A stretch of 17,561 bases of DNA from an uncultured Actinomycetes bacterium (GTDB taxonomy: Bacteria; Actinomycetota; Thermoleophilia; Solirubrobacterales; 70-9), in contig CALCIA010000346.1 in assembly GCA_937907435.1 (NCBI GenBank), positions 1 through 17,561 of the forward strand, written 5' to 3'. The position numbers were made by a program, and so were the translations under genes. The notes below the pieces were generated by a model, which saw only the letters and a list, made by a program, of their open reading frames with translations, was not told the DNA's origin and ran no database searches. Positions 6,314-12,972 of the stretch are shown piece after piece; position 1 is the first letter of the stretch, and every line of letters begins with the position of its first letter.

Positions 6314-6784
6314 TCAGGCGTCGGTGAGTTTCGGCGGCATCGGGTCGTCGCTGTGGGGCGGCGGCGCGTCCTGGCCTGGGGCCGGCGACAGCTCCTGGCG
6401 CCAGACGCTGTTCAGCCCCACCTGCAGGTAGGCGGGAAAGGCGATCCCAATGAACAGGTAGAGGACCAGCGCGATCCAGCCGTTGACCGGCTCGCGGCCG
6501 ACCAGCGCCTGCGCGCCCTGCACGCGCTTCGTGCCCCGGTAGTAGGAGACCAGCGGCGGGATGATGATGATGAAGCCCGGGAACAGCGCCAGCAGCGAGT
6601 TCGTCGGGTTGCGACCGAGGTCGTAACCGCGCGACCCACCGAACGCCTTCAGCTCCTTGTTGACGCGGTACCACCAGACCAGGTGGTAGATCCCGAGCGT
6701 GACGATCGTCCACAGTACGACCAGCCATGGGTTGCGGATCTTGGCCTTCTGGTCGCTGTCGGGAATGTCCATCTCATATGCCAC
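6314..6784 (-). CDS. DUF4234-family membrane protein, copy 2
   Basis: The protein has 156 residues and is a close paralogue of the preceding entry. It has the same N-terminal signature (RNPWLVVLWTIVTLGIYHLV), three membrane helices and a similar core. It adds a Pro/Asp-rich tail of about 20 residues ending MPPKLTDA. I chose the GTG at 6784 because the residues that follow align with the first residues of copy 1 and a GGAG lies about 9 nt upstream. The in-frame ATG four codons later is the alternative. A longer frame to 7063 translates the intergenic repeat and is rejected. The two genes are probably cotranscribed, this one first. The role is unknown. Confidence 0.83.
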   Translation of the reverse strand: MAYEMDIPDSDQKAKIRNPWLVVLWTIVTLGIYHLVWWYRVNKELKAFGGSRGYDLGRNPTNSLLALFPGFIIIIPPLVSYYRGTKRVQGAQALVGREPVNGWIALVLYLFIGIAFPAYLQVGLNSVWRQELSPAPGQDAPPPHSDDPMPPKLTDA

Positions 6785-6885
6785 GGCGGGCTCCAATCGG
6801 ACGAGCAGGGATAGGTCCGGATCTTTTCGACCGTTCGAACCTACGTCATGACCCCGAAAGTCGGTAGGCCTGGCCGACGCCCACC

Positions 6886-7000
6886 GGTGAGTTCGCAGAA
6901 ATCCGCGGATAGCGCGGATAAGTGCGAACTCACCCGGGAGGAGGCGCCCGGTTTGGGGACGAAGGCACACGGAAGTGTCACCTCTCCTCCCTTCCGTGAC
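6886..7000 (-). repeat. Composite intergenic repeat, copy A
   Basis: Module 1 (6886-6934) has perfect 12-bp arms, GGTGAGTTCGCA and its complement, around a 25-nt centre that itself pairs (TCCGCG with CGCGGA). Module 2 (6941-7000) contains CACGGAAG (6968-6975) and its complement CTTCCGTG (6991-6998). In reverse complement, module 1 matches 12789-12837 at 44 of 49 positions. Module 2 matches 12858-12917 at 51 of 60, without gaps. It lies 3' of glyS in that gene's transcription direction. Confidence 0.75.
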
Positions 7001-7042
7001 CTTCTCCACGGATCCGTGCGTCTTGCGTGAGGCCGGATCCGT

Positions 7043-7088
7043 CGCTCGCTGAGTTGACAACACCCCGGTGTGGACGGGTCAGCGAGCG
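7043..7088. repeat. Two-tier hairpin downstream of glyS
   Basis: The outer arms CGCTCGCTGA (7043-7052) and TCAGCGAGCG (7079-7088) are perfect complements. Inside the loop ACACC (7060-7064) pairs with GGTGT (7067-7071). It lies 86 nt beyond the glyS stop. It could terminate or stabilise glyS mRNA, or belong to the neighbouring repeat cluster. Confidence 0.5.
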
Positions 7089-7173
7089 CGTGGCGGTGGG
7101 TATGGAGGCGTTTCGGGAGGGCATCCGCGGCTCTCGCAGGTGCCCCGTCCCTTCCCCCTCGGCGCCGGCGCCG

Positions 7174-8565
7174 CTACCCGAGCTTCGGGCTCTTCCAGGG
7201 TGCTTCGAGGCGCTTGACCAGCTCGTCGCCGAGGCCCTCGATCGGGACGCGGATCTGCTCCAGGGAGTCGCGATCGCGCAGGGTGACGGTGTCGTCGTCC
7301 ATGGTCTGGAAGTCGACGGTGATGCCCCAGGGGGTGCCGATCTCGTCCTGGCGGCGATAGCGCTTGCCGATCGAGCCGCCCTCGTCGAACTCGGCGGGGA
7401 GGCGCTTGCGCAGGTCGGCGAAGACCTCGCGCGCCTTCTCCGGCAGGCCCTCCTTGGAGACCAGGGGGAGGACGGCGACCTTCACCGGGGCGAGGCGCGG
7501 GTGCAGGCGCAGGACGGTGCGCTGGCGCCCCTCCACCTCCTCGACCTCGTAGGAGTCGACGAGGAAGGCGAGCGTGGCGCGGTCGGCGCCCGCGGCGGGC
7601 TCGATCACGTGCGGGACGTAACGCTCTTTGGTCCCCTGGTCGAAGTACTCGAGCTTCTCGCCGCTGAACTTGGCGTGCTGGGTGAGGTCGAAGTTGCCGC
7701 GGTTGGCGATCCCCTCCAGCTCCGACCAGCCGATCGGGAAGAGGTACTCGACGTCGCTCGTGCCCGAGGAGTAGTGGGAGAGCTCGTCCTGCTCGTGCGG
7801 GCGGACGCGCAGGTGGTCGGGGCGGATGCCGAGGTCGGTGTACCAGCGCTCGCGGATCTCGATCCACTCCCGGTACCAGCGCTCGGCGTCGTCGGGCGGG
7901 ACGAAGAACTCCATCTCCATCTGCTCGAACTCGCGGGTGCGGAAGATGAAGTTGCCGGGCGTGATCTCGTTGCGGAAGGACTTGCCGACCTGGGCGATGC
8001 CGAACGGCGGCTTCTTGCGGGCGAAGCCGAGCACGTTCTTGAAGTTGATGAAGATGCCCTGGGCGGTCTCCGGGCGGAGGTAGACCTCGGAGCCCTCGCC
8101 CGCCACCGGGCCGACGTGCGTCTCGAACATGAGGTTGAAGTTGCGCGGCTCCGAGAGCTCGCCGCCGCACTCCGGGCAGCGGATCTCCCCGTCCGGGTCG
8201 CCGCCTTCGGCCGCCACGGCCTCGCGCAGGTGGTCCTCCCGCCAGCGCCGCTTGCACTTGCCGAGGCACTGGACCAGCGGGTCGGTGAAGCCCGCCAGGT
8301 GGCCGGAGGCCTCCCAGACCTTGGGGCTCTGCAGGATCGCCGAGTCGAGGGCGACGATGTCGTCGCGTTCCTGCAGCATCGCGCGCCACCACTCGTTCTT
8401 CACGTTGGTCTTTAGCAGCACCCCGTAGTGGCCGTAGTCGTAGGTCGAGCCGAGCCCGCCGTAGATCTCCGAGGAGGGGAAAACGAAGCCGCGCCGCTTG
8501 CACAGCGCGACGATCTCCTCCATCGTCACCTCGGTCTCGGGCTTCTCCTGTGGGGTCGTCGCCAT
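7174..8565 (-). CDS. glyS: Glycyl-tRNA synthetase, class II dimeric type
   Basis: The 463-residue protein charges tRNA-Gly with glycine using ATP in the cytoplasm. Hallmarks are the N-terminal RRGFVFPSSEIYGG (24-37), then YDYGHYGV. Cysteines C100, C104, C130 and C133 probably form a zinc site. Motif 2 is GKSFRNEITPGNFIFRTREF (194-213), the glycine-site region LRPETAQGIFINF lies at 163-175, and the C-terminal anticodon-binding domain runs from about 357. It belongs to the single-chain (alpha2) form, not the GlyQ/GlyS tetramer. The ATG at 8565 gives MATTPQEK and the normal N terminus. An in-frame extension runs antisense into the zinc-ribbon gene and is rejected. TACGGT on the minus strand ends 6 nt before the ATG, so the mRNA may be leaderless. 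Confidence 0.97.
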   Translation of the reverse strand: MATTPQEKPETEVTMEEIVALCKRRGFVFPSSEIYGGLGSTYDYGHYGVLLKTNVKNEWWRAMLQERDDIVALDSAILQSPKVWEASGHLAGFTDPLVQCLGKCKRRWREDHLREAVAAEGGDPDGEIRCPECGGELSEPRNFNLMFETHVGPVAGEGSEVYLRPETAQGIFINFKNVLGFARKKPPFGIAQVGKSFRNEITPGNFIFRTREFEQMEMEFFVPPDDAERWYREWIEIRERWYTDLGIRPDHLRVRPHEQDELSHYSSGTSDVEYLFPIGWSELEGIANRGNFDLTQHAKFSGEKLEYFDQGTKERYVPHVIEPAAGADRATLAFLVDSYEVEEVEGRQRTVLRLHPRLAPVKVAVLPLVSKEGLPEKAREVFADLRKRLPAEFDEGGSIGKRYRRQDEIGTPWGITVDFQTMDDDTVTLRDRDSLEQIRVPIEGLGDELVKRLEAPWKSPKLG

Positions 8566-8601
8566 GCTCGAACCGTAGCGGCTGCGATAATCAGGGGTCC
8601 C
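8566..8601. promoter_or_regulatory. 36-bp divergent promoter, glyS / FmdB-like gene
   Basis: The whole spacer between the two start codons is 36 bp. For glyS (minus strand) TACGGT at 8572-8577 sits 6 nt before the ATG. For the plus-strand gene GATAAT at 8586-8591 sits 10 nt before the GTG. The two -10 boxes are about 8 bp apart, so two RNA polymerases could not bind at once and transcription would be mutually exclusive. Confidence 0.5.
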
Positions 8602-8928
8602 GTGCCGATCTACGAGTACAAATGCGACAACGGCCACGTCTTCGACGTGATGCAGAAGATGGCGGAGGAGCCGCTGACCGAGTGCGTCGAGTGCGGCGCC
8701 CCCGCGCACCGCGTGCTGACCGCGCCTGCGGTCCACTTCAAGGGCTCCGGCTTCTACAACACCGACTACGGCAAGCGCAAAGGCGGCGGCTCGAACGGGT
8801 CGAGCGGCGAGGGCTCCTCGGAGTCGAAGTCGTCGAGCTCCTCCGATTCGGGCAGCAGCTCGGGCTCCGGCTCGAAGTCGGAGTCGACGGCCGCCGCGTC
8901 GTCGAGCTCGTCGTCGTCGAGCGACTGA
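8602..8928 (+). CDS. FmdB-like zinc-ribbon protein with Ser-rich tail
   Basis: The protein has 108 residues and starts at GTG (PIYEYKCDNGH), the standard opening of FmdB/CxxC_CxxC_SSSS regulators. The family usually has two CxxC knuckles. Here the first is reduced to C8-x3-H12, while the second, C28-x2-C31 in ECVECG, is intact, so a C-H-C-C zinc site is likely. HFKGSGFYNTDYG (45-57) is the family's second conserved block. Residues 61-108 are a low-complexity Ser/Gly/Lys tail. The family is named from a proposed regulator of a formamidase operon, but its real job is mostly unknown. An upstream in-frame extension overlaps glyS antisense and is rejected. The stop lies 7 nt from the convergent LCP gene end. 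Confidence 0.85.
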   Translation: MPIYEYKCDNGHVFDVMQKMAEEPLTECVECGAPAHRVLTAPAVHFKGSGFYNTDYGKRKGGGSNGSSGEGSSESKSSSSSDSGSSSGSGSKSESTAAASSSSSSSSD

Positions 8929-8935
8929 CGCCGCC

Positions 8936-10306
8936 TCAGCCCATCAGCCGGTGGACCGCAGCGCGGCGGACCGACTGGGGGACTTCGATCGAGCCTCCCG
9001 GCCCGTTCAGGTTGCACTTCGCCGCTTCCTTGGCGCTGGTGCCGCAGAGGACGTTGGCGGCGCCGGTGCCGCCGAGCGCCGCGGAGATCACCAGCTGCGG
9101 CATCGTGAAGAAGCCCATGTCGGAGACGAACGCTTTCGGCGCGTCCCAGCCGATCCACGGGCCGTGGATGAAGTTGTAAGGGATGCGGGTGAAGCTGGTG
9201 AGCCGGTCCTTGATCCCGTTGATCACTTCCTGCTGGGCGTTCTCGCGGTCGAGGTCGGAGTAGCCGAACGTGTAGGCGCTCTTGCCCTTGCCGGGGCATT
9301 CGCTCGGCTCGCGGATCCGCGAGTAGGCAAGCGCCTGCTCGCCGTTCAGCGTGTTCGCGCCCTTGCCCAGCCGCAGCGTGACGCCGCCCTGCCCGCCCCC
9401 GGCTCCGCCCGCGATGTCGGCGCAGAGCTTGTGCTTCAGGTTGACCTGGACGCCGCCGACCGCATCGACCAGGTTTTCGAGCCCGGTGAAGTTGATGATC
9501 GCGACGTGGTCGATCTTGATGTTGAGGAACTTTTCGACCGTCTTGATCTGCAGCGCGGCGCCGCCGAAGGCGAAGGCGGCGTTGATTTTCTGCGGCTGCT
9601 CGCCGGGGATTTCGGCGTAGGAGTCGCGCGGGATCGAGAGTTTGTTGAAGGTGCCGCCGCCGGCCCGGATCACCATCAGGGTGTCGGCGCGGTATTCGCC
9701 CTGGGAGCAGGGCGGGTGCGGCGCCTCGCCCTTTTCCTGCTGCTCGTAGCACTTGGGGTTGTGGGCCGCGCCTGGTTCCTTCGTGTTCGGCGGGCGCGCG
9801 TCGGTGCCCATGACGAGGATGTTCTGTGCGCTCGGCAGGAGGAACGGGTTGCCGTGCAGGGCGTCCTTGGCTTCGCCGGCGAGCTTGAACGACTGGAGCT
9901 GCGCCGAGATCGCGAAGGAGAGCAGGCTGACGACGATCCAGCCGACGATCGCGATCCCCGCCCAGAAGGCGATCCGCCGCGCCGGCGGCTTGCGGCGCCC
10001 GGGCCGCGGCCCGCGTTCCTCGCGGCGCTTCCAGGGCAGCTTGAGCGGCGGCAAGGAGGGGCCCTCGCGGTGGCCGCGCCCGTAGTTGGTGCGGCCGGGC
10101 TCGTCGGGCGGCCCGCCGGAGCGCCCGCGGTCGCCGCCCCCGGCGCCCGCCCCGGCACCGGCGCCCTCCGCGTCCGGGCGCGGCACGTCGCCGCCTTTCA
10201 GGCGCGAGAAGATGCCCCGCCGGGAGCGGTACACCTTGTAATCGGGCCGCCCCGCGGGCGGTTCGTCTGGCGACCCCTGCGGCCGCTTCTCACCATCGTC
10301 AGGCAT
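8936..10306 (-). CDS. LytR-CpsA-Psr (LCP) family cell-wall ligase
   Basis: The protein has 456 residues. Residues 1-111 form a long Gly/Pro/Arg-rich cytoplasmic tail, followed by one membrane helix (about 112-134) and an extracellular LCP domain from about 160. LCP signatures are NILVMGTDAR (162-171), YRADTLMVIR (205-214), LSIPRDSYAEIPG (223-235) and KINAAFAFGG (240-249). LCP enzymes move polyprenyl-phosphate-linked glycopolymers onto peptidoglycan, and the conserved Arg/Asp residues bind the pyrophosphate and metal. C186 and C200 lie in an insert between the first two motifs and could form a disulfide, with C421/C431 another candidate pair. The ATG at 10306 has no clear Shine-Dalgarno. It is divergent from the ROK kinase gene. 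The polymer it transfers cannot be told from here. Confidence 0.93.
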   Translation of the reverse strand: MPDDGEKRPQGSPDEPPAGRPDYKVYRSRRGIFSRLKGGDVPRPDAEGAGAGAGAGGGDRGRSGGPPDEPGRTNYGRGHREGPSLPPLKLPWKRREERGPRPGRRKPPARRIAFWAGIAIVGWIVVSLLSFAISAQLQSFKLAGEAKDALHGNPFLLPSAQNILVMGTDARPPNTKEPGAAHNPKCYEQQEKGEAPHPPCSQGEYRADTLMVIRAGGGTFNKLSIPRDSYAEIPGEQPQKINAAFAFGGAALQIKTVEKFLNIKIDHVAIINFTGLENLVDAVGGVQVNLKHKLCADIAGGAGGGQGGVTLRLGKGANTLNGEQALAYSRIREPSECPGKGKSAYTFGYSDLDRENAQQEVINGIKDRLTSFTRIPYNFIHGPWIGWDAPKAFVSDMGFFTMPQLVISAALGGTGAANVLCGTSAKEAAKCNLNGPGGSIEVPQSVRRAAVHRLMG

Positions 10307-10465
10307 ATCTCAGGAAAAAGAGGGTCCGAAACCGTAGTCGAGGTTTCTAAGGAACAACGAACTTCGCCGGATGGCGCGATCCGCCTGCAAGACGGCCGGG
10401 AAGCGCGTTGCGGGCGCGGCCGCCGCCGCGCCGTCGAGACGGCAGGAGGGCTAGCCTTGGCCGCC
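10307..10465. promoter_or_regulatory. Divergent promoter region, LCP / ROK operon
   Basis: This 159-nt spacer feeds two genes. For the LCP gene, TACGGT on the minus strand (10331-10336) is a likely -10 box with a leader of about 18 nt, and the same hexamer precedes glyS. GAAACC (10328-10333) and GGTTTC (10342-10347) form a small inverted repeat overlapping it, a possible operator. The plus-strand box is listed separately. Confidence 0.4.
10452..10465 (+). promoter_or_regulatory. TAGCCT -10 box, probable leaderless promoter of ROK-rsmI operon
   Basis: TAGCCT (10452-10457) is followed 8 nt later by the ATG at 10466, with no Shine-Dalgarno between. It differs by one base from the TAGGCT boxes elsewhere in the window. 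GGCAGGAGGG just upstream could be misread as a ribosome-binding site, but it ends 15 nt from the ATG. Confidence 0.45.
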
Positions 10466-11422
10466 ATGAATGAGGCCGAGACGATCGGTGTCGACCTCGG
10501 CGGGACGAAGATCCAGGTGGGCGTCCTCGCCGGTGTCGAGACCCTGTGGGAGAGCCGCGAGACCTCGCGCGGCCAGGACCAGGACGAACTGGTCGAGCTG
10601 CTCGTCCGCGAGGTGAACGCGGCGCGTGCGGCGCGGCCGGACGCGGTGGCGGTCGGCCTCGGCATCCCGGCGACGATCAACCAGGAGCGCGGCGTCGCGA
10701 TTTCCGCCGTCAACCTGCCGCTGCTCGACCTGCCGGTCCGCGATGTCGTCTCCGAACGGGTCGGGCTGCCGGTCTTCCTCGACAACGACGGCAACGTCGC
10801 CGCGTTCGCCGAGCACCTCTACGGGGCGGCGCGGGGGAAGCCGACGATGGTGATGCTGACGATCGGCACCGGGATCGGCGGCGGGCTGATCCTCGGCGGC
10901 GAGATCTTCCGCGGCGCGACCGGCGCCGGCGCCGAGCTCGGCCACGTCGTGATCCAGGCCGATGGCCCGCCGTGCCAGGGCAACTGCCCGAACCACGGCT
11001 GCGTCGAGGCGCTGGCCTCGGGGACGGCGCTCGGCCGCGAGGGCCGGGCCGCCGCCGAATCGGCGCCCGACTCGGCGCTCGGCAAGCTGCACGCCGAAGG
11101 GGTCGAGGTCGACGGGCTGGCGGTCACCGAAGCGGCGCTGGCCGGCGACGAGACCGCGGTCGGCGTCTTCGACCTGATCGGCAGCCGGCTCGGCGTCGCC
11201 TGTGCGAGCTTCGCCAACATCTTCGAGCCGGAAGCGATCGTCGTCGGCGGCGGCGTGATCAAGGCCGGTGACCTGCTGCTGGATCCCGCTCGCAAGGAAG
11301 TCCGCGCGCGGGCGCTCGACCCGATGAACCAGACCCCGATCCTCGAAGCGACGCTCGGCAACGACGCCGGGATGATCGGCGCCGCGGCGCTGGCCCGCAC
11401 CGAGCTCGAGAAACAGAGCTGA
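10466..11422 (+). CDS. ROK-family sugar kinase, probable glucokinase
   Basis: The 318-residue protein probably phosphorylates glucose or a related sugar at C6 with ATP. Motifs are the phosphate-binding GVDLGGTKIQVGVL (8-21), catalytic D108 in LDNDGNVAAF, a second phosphate loop TIGTGIGGGLI (132-142) and the ROK signature from E157LGH160 through to C179VE181. The zinc-binding cysteines read C170-x3-C174-x4-C179 (CQGNCPNHGC), longer than the usual CxCGxxGCxE. The ATG at 10466 is right because the motif-bearing N terminus starts there; upstream frame is antisense to LCP. The stop and the rsmI ATG share one base (TGATG), indicating translational coupling. Substrate could also be mannose, fructose or N-acetyl sugars. 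Confidence 0.9.
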   Translation: MNEAETIGVDLGGTKIQVGVLAGVETLWESRETSRGQDQDELVELLVREVNAARAARPDAVAVGLGIPATINQERGVAISAVNLPLLDLPVRDVVSERVGLPVFLDNDGNVAAFAEHLYGAARGKPTMVMLTIGTGIGGGLILGGEIFRGATGAGAELGHVVIQADGPPCQGNCPNHGCVEALASGTALGREGRAAAESAPDSALGKLHAEGVEVDGLAVTEAALAGDETAVGVFDLIGSRLGVACASFANIFEPEAIVVGGGVIKAGDLLLDPARKEVRARALDPMNQTPILEATLGNDAGMIGAAALARTELEKQS

Positions 11423-12249
11423 TGGCGGGCGCGCTGGCCGTCTGCCCGACGCCGATCGGCAACCTCGACGACGTCAGCCCGCGCATCCGCGAGACGCTGA
11501 TCTCCGCCGACTTCGTCGCCTGCGAGGACACGCGGCGGACCGGCCAGCTGCTCGAGCGCCTGGCGATCCGCCCGGCGCCCCGCCTCGTCTCCTTCCACGA
11601 GGGCAACGAATCGGCGCGCGCGGTCGAGCTCACCCAGCAGATCGAGCGCGGGTACAACGTGGCGCTGGTCTCCGACGCGGGGATGCCGGCGATCTCCGAC
11701 CCCGGTTTCAAGCTGATCCGCCGTTGCATCGACCGCGACCTCGAGGTGACGGTCCTGCCCGGGCCCTCGGTGGTGCCGGTGGCGGTGGTGGCGTCCGGGC
11801 TGCCGACCGACCGCTGGCGCTTCGAGGGCTTCCTGCCGCGGCGGGCGGGGGAGATGGAGCGGGTGCTGCGCTCGACCGAGACCGTCGTCTGCTTCGAGTC
11901 CCCGCGCCGGGTGGGGGAGAGCCTCACGGCGCTGGCGGCGATCGCCCCCGACCGCGAGGCCGCCGTCTGCCGCGAGCTGACCAAGATCCACGAGGAGGTC
12001 GCCCGCGGCACCCTAGGCGAGCTCGCCCGTCGTTTCCGCGGCGACGTCAAAGGCGAGATCGTCCTCGTCATCGGCCCGGCGGAGACCGGTGAGCACGGCC
12101 AGGACGTCGGCTTCGCCGTCGACGCCCTCCGCCACCTGGTCCAGTCCGGCGCCCGCCCCCGCGCCGCCGCCTCCGTCGTCGCCGCCCTCACCGGCACGCG
12201 CGCGAACGACCTCTACAAGGCGTTGACGGGCCGCGAGGCGCGGCGGTGA
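11422..12249 (+). CDS. rsmI: 16S rRNA (cytidine1402-2'-O)-methyltransferase
   Basis: The 275-residue protein transfers a methyl group from S-adenosylmethionine to the ribose of C1402 in the 16S rRNA decoding centre. Family marks in order are TPIGNLDDVSPRIRETL (9-25), DFVACEDTRRTGQLL (31-45), LVSFHEGN, VALVSDAGMPAISDPG (75-90), LPGPSVVPVAVVASGLPTDR, FEGFLPRR, then FESPRRVGESL and RELTKIHEEVARGTLGEL. Length is normal. The start ATG overlaps the ROK stop by one base, and the stop (GTGA) overlaps the GTG of the next gene by four, so all three genes are likely one transcript. The C-terminal TRANNDLYKAL-type motif (GTRANDLYKALTGREA) is also typical. Confidence 0.96.
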   Translation: MAGALAVCPTPIGNLDDVSPRIRETLISADFVACEDTRRTGQLLERLAIRPAPRLVSFHEGNESARAVELTQQIERGYNVALVSDAGMPAISDPGFKLIRRCIDRDLEVTVLPGPSVVPVAVVASGLPTDRWRFEGFLPRRAGEMERVLRSTETVVCFESPRRVGESLTALAAIAPDREAAVCRELTKIHEEVARGTLGELARRFRGDVKGEIVLVIGPAETGEHGQDVGFAVDALRHLVQSGARPRAAASVVAALTGTRANDLYKALTGREARR

Positions 12250-12743
12250 GGCGGGCGCGCAAGGCTCTCACTCTCCCGCTGATCCTCCTCGCCCTCGTCG
12301 TCGGGCTTGCCGCCTGCGGTGGTGGCGGTTCGAGCAGCTCTGGGACGACGACCGTCGCCGATGGCCCGAGCCCGGAATCGACGTGGGGCAAGGAAGTCGA
12401 AAAGGTGATGCGGCGCTTCGAAAACCAGGTCTCGGCGCGGGCGACGGAGCAGATCCACACCACCTCCTCGCAGCAGTTGGTCGAACCGATGTACCGCGCC
12501 TACGGCGCCGCGCTGACGAAGCTCGGCGACGAACTGGAAGCGACCAGGGCGCCCGCCGCCTGCGTCGCCCTGCGCAAACAGATGAGCGACGACGCCCACG
12601 CCCTCGGCCAGCTCACCACCAAACTCGGCCATGAGGGCCAGGTGGACCAAGAAGAATTCTCGGCGCTGGTGGTGGTGCAGGAATCCCGCCTCCACCGCTA
12701 CGGCCGCGACCTGACCGAAATCACCTACCGCCCCCACTGCTGA
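12246..12743 (+). CDS. Small lipoprotein of unknown function
   Basis: The protein has 165 residues. A basic N terminus (MRRARKALTL), a hydrophobic stretch and the lipobox LAAC (cleavage before C24) mark it as a membrane-anchored lipoprotein. A Gly/Ser linker follows, then a helical domain of about 120 residues with charged heptad-like spacing (KEVEKVMRRFENQV, GDELEATRAP). C105 and the terminal C165 might pair in a disulfide. I do not recognise the domain. The GTG at 12246 overlaps the rsmI stop, giving coupled translation. The gene is last in the ROK-rsmI operon and is followed by a short GC hairpin. Confidence 0.85.
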   Translation: MRRARKALTLPLILLALVVGLAACGGGGSSSSGTTTVADGPSPESTWGKEVEKVMRRFENQVSARATEQIHTTSSQQLVEPMYRAYGAALTKLGDELEATRAPAACVALRKQMSDDAHALGQLTTKLGHEGQVDQEEFSALVVVQESRLHRYGRDLTEITYRPHC

Positions 12744-12748
12744 GCGCC

Positions 12749-12769
12749 GGAGGGGGACGGAGCCCCTCC
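12749..12769 (+). terminator. GC hairpin after lipoprotein stop
   Basis: GGAGGGG (12749-12755) pairs with CCCCTCC (12763-12769) around a 7-nt loop, starting 6 nt after the stop codon. There is no T-run, as is common for actinobacterial terminators. It probably marks the end of the ROK-rsmI-lipoprotein transcript. Confidence 0.45.
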
Positions 12770-12788
12770 CGACCAGGGCGGAGCGACA

Positions 12789-12917
12789 GGTGAGTTCGCA
12801 CTTCTCCGCGCTATTCGCGGATTACTGCGAACTCGACCCGGCGGGCCCGGAGGAAGCGTCACGGAAGGGGGGAGGAGTGACGCTTCCGTGCGCCTCCGTC
12901 CCGGAACCGGGCGGCTC
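12789..12917 (+). repeat. Composite intergenic repeat, copy B
   Basis: Module 1 (12789-12837) has GAGTTCGCA (12792-12800) pairing with TGCGAACTC (12826-12834). Module 2 (12858-12917) overlaps a perfect 11-bp stem, GGAAGCGTCAC (12852-12862) with GTGACGCTTCC (12877-12887). An alternative 8-bp pairing, CACGGAAG (12860-12867) with CTTCCGTG (12883-12890), excludes the first. Both modules match copy A in reverse complement (44/49 and 51/60), yet their left-to-right order on the plus strand is unchanged. Confidence 0.75.
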
Positions 12918-12921
12918 CCAC

Positions 12922-12972
12922 TGGTGCGTTCGTCGTTAGTAGCCGTATACCGAACAAGCGACGAACGCACCA
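12922..12972. repeat. Perfect 14-bp inverted repeat with 23-nt loop
   Basis: TGGTGCGTTCGTCG (12922-12935) and CGACGAACGCACCA (12959-12972) are exact complements. The loop is A/T-richer than its surroundings and contains GTATAC. It begins 4 nt after copy B of the composite repeat. No second copy occurs in the window. It might be a third module, a site for a DNA-binding protein, or an RNA hairpin in the 3' region of either convergent gene. Confidence 0.6.

Larger units (their letters stand above)
6785..7173. other. Gene-free intergenic stretch rich in inverted repeats
   Basis: These 389 nt lie between the DUF4234 pair and the 3' end of glyS. I see no credible coding region. The stretch holds composite element A (6886-7000), a 12-bp perfect palindrome CACGGATCCGTG (7007-7018), and a two-tier hairpin (7043-7088). 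Near 6826-6839, TTCGA and TCGAA form a small inverted repeat that could be an operator for the DUF4234 genes. Confidence 0.6.

Noticed and set aside
6785..7063. Extension of the DUF4234 copy 2 frame through the intergenic repeat
   Set aside because: It would translate the repeat element and has no counterpart in the tandem paralogue.
7054..7082. TTGACA at 7054 as a -35 promoter element
   Set aside because: No TAnnnT box lies at 16-18 bp, and no plus-strand gene follows; the hexamer is inside a hairpin loop.
8566..8736. N-terminal extension of glyS
   Set aside because: It runs antisense to the zinc-ribbon gene. The glyS catalytic domain begins normally after MATTPQEK.
8951..10465. Long frame upstream of the ROK kinase
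   Set aside because: It is a shadow of the LCP gene. The phosphate loop and leaderless-type promoter support the ATG at 10466.
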